DNA of 64,000 nt, taken from Betaproteobacteria bacterium. GTDB taxonomy: Bacteria; Pseudomonadota; Gammaproteobacteria; Burkholderiales; Rhodocyclaceae. A program made the position numbers and the translations under genes. Where the stretch lies: positions 1 to 64,000 of the forward strand of contig WREP01000008.1 of NCBI GenBank assembly GCA_009779265.1, written 5' to 3'. A model generated the notes under the pieces. The model was not told where the DNA came from. It did no database searches and saw nothing but the letters and a program-made list of their open reading frames with translations. Positions 63,247 to 64,000 of this stretch are shown here, in pieces; the stretch's first letter is position 1; each line of letters starts with the position of its first letter.

Positions 63247-64000
63247 GCAGATTGCGCGGCGTCAGCACCCGCTCGCAGAAAACGCCGAGTTCCACCGCAT
63301 AGCCGCGCTCCTGCAAGAACAGGGCAAGATCGCCGACGAGCCAGGTTTCCAGCGCCCGGCGCAAAGCCTGGCGGACGATGGAAAGGCGCTGCACCTCGCA
63401 GCGGCGCGCCTCGCCCCACTGCTCGCAACGCGCCAGATCGCCGGCTGCCGGCATCGCCAACCCCTCACGGCGGCACATGGCCGCCATGAAGCCGGCGAAA
63501 TCGCCACGCAGCCAAGCCTCGGGAACCGGCTTGAAGGAACGGTAAGGCGCGCCGCTTACTTCCTGCCGCCAATCCACAAAAGCCAGTTTCCAGGCCAACG
63601 CCCGGTCGCGGCGGCGGCGCTCGCGGGCGCCGGCGGTAACCGTTTCGGTAACGGCCAGGCGCACGTCATCCGCCGTCAAGGACAGGGACGAGGCGGCGGC
63701 CAATGGCCGATAGCCGCCATCCAGATGCAGGTGGTAGCAGCACGGCGCGATGTCGAAACGGGCGATGCCGGCAGCAACGCCATCGCGGATCAGACGGCGG
63801 TGCAAGCCGCCGCAGGCATGCAGGGCGACCGCGTGGCCACCGCTGAAGGCGCGCAGGTCGACAGCCAGCGCATCGGCATTGACAAAGGTTTGACCGGAGC
63901 CGAGCCGCCGCGCCAGTTGCTCGCCGGCCTGGCACAGCGCGGCGTCGATTTCCAGGGTATGCACCGGCGCTTGCCGCGCCAGCAGGCGGCCAAGATGCCC
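63224..64000 (-). CDS. Methyltransferase-like protein, continuing past the window end
   Basis: HAVALHACGGLHRRLIRDGVAAGIARFDIAPCCYHLHLDGGYRPL: HACG/APCCYH motifs of a Methyltransf_32-like family. Confidence 0.65.
   Translation of the reverse strand, partial: GHLGRLLARQAPVHTLEIDAALCQAGEQLARRLGSGQTFVNADALAVDLRAFSGGHAVALHACGGLHRRLIRDGVAAGIARFDIAPCCYHLHLDGGYRPLAAASSLSLTADDVRLAVTETVTAGARERRRRDRALAWKLAFVDWRQEVSGAPYRSFKPVPEAWLRGDFAGFMAAMCRREGLAMPAAGDLARCEQWGEARRCEVQRLSIVRQALRRALETWLVGDLALFLQERGYAVELGVFCERVLTPRNLLISARRG

Overview
This is a GC-rich, chromosomal betaproteobacterial window, most like Rhodocyclaceae by gene order and protein sequence (inference only; no search was run). Housekeeping blocks are: a molybdate locus (modE, TauE-like permease, porin remnant, modABC); lolA-ftsK-crp/trxB; dinB-glnB-nadE-ppa; cysM-hldD-hldE1-ugd-lapB-lapA-ihfB-rpsA-aroA/cmk; tyrA-hisC-pheA-serC-gyrA; mtaD, an OmpA-family gene, ubiG and gph. 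A polysaccharide / O-antigen locus of about 23 kb (29.3-52.2 kb) lies between tyrA and aroA-cmk, which are normally neighbours in the gyrA-serC-pheA-hisC-tyrA-aroA-cmk-rpsA supraoperon. The locus contains wzz, a pglF/C/D/E/A-like bacillosamine set, asnB, several glycosyltransferases, wzy, two flippases, fdtA/fdtB, tviB and rmlCAB without rmlD. The most unusual signals are: (1) a palindromic repeat inserted in frame within aroA; (2) a 24-codon remnant of an ancestral pglD between pglC and its replacement; (3) the island splitting the supraoperon, with a TA module on one side and an internally deleted ligase gene on the other; (4) several families of palindromic/MITE-like elements, some contributing coding sequence; (5) gene remnants of a porin, hsdR, an antiporter 5' end and ligE; (6) an orphan hicB with a duplicated Shine-Dalgarno. 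No CRISPR array, rRNA, prophage or tRNA was recognised. No clearly novel multi-gene system was found.
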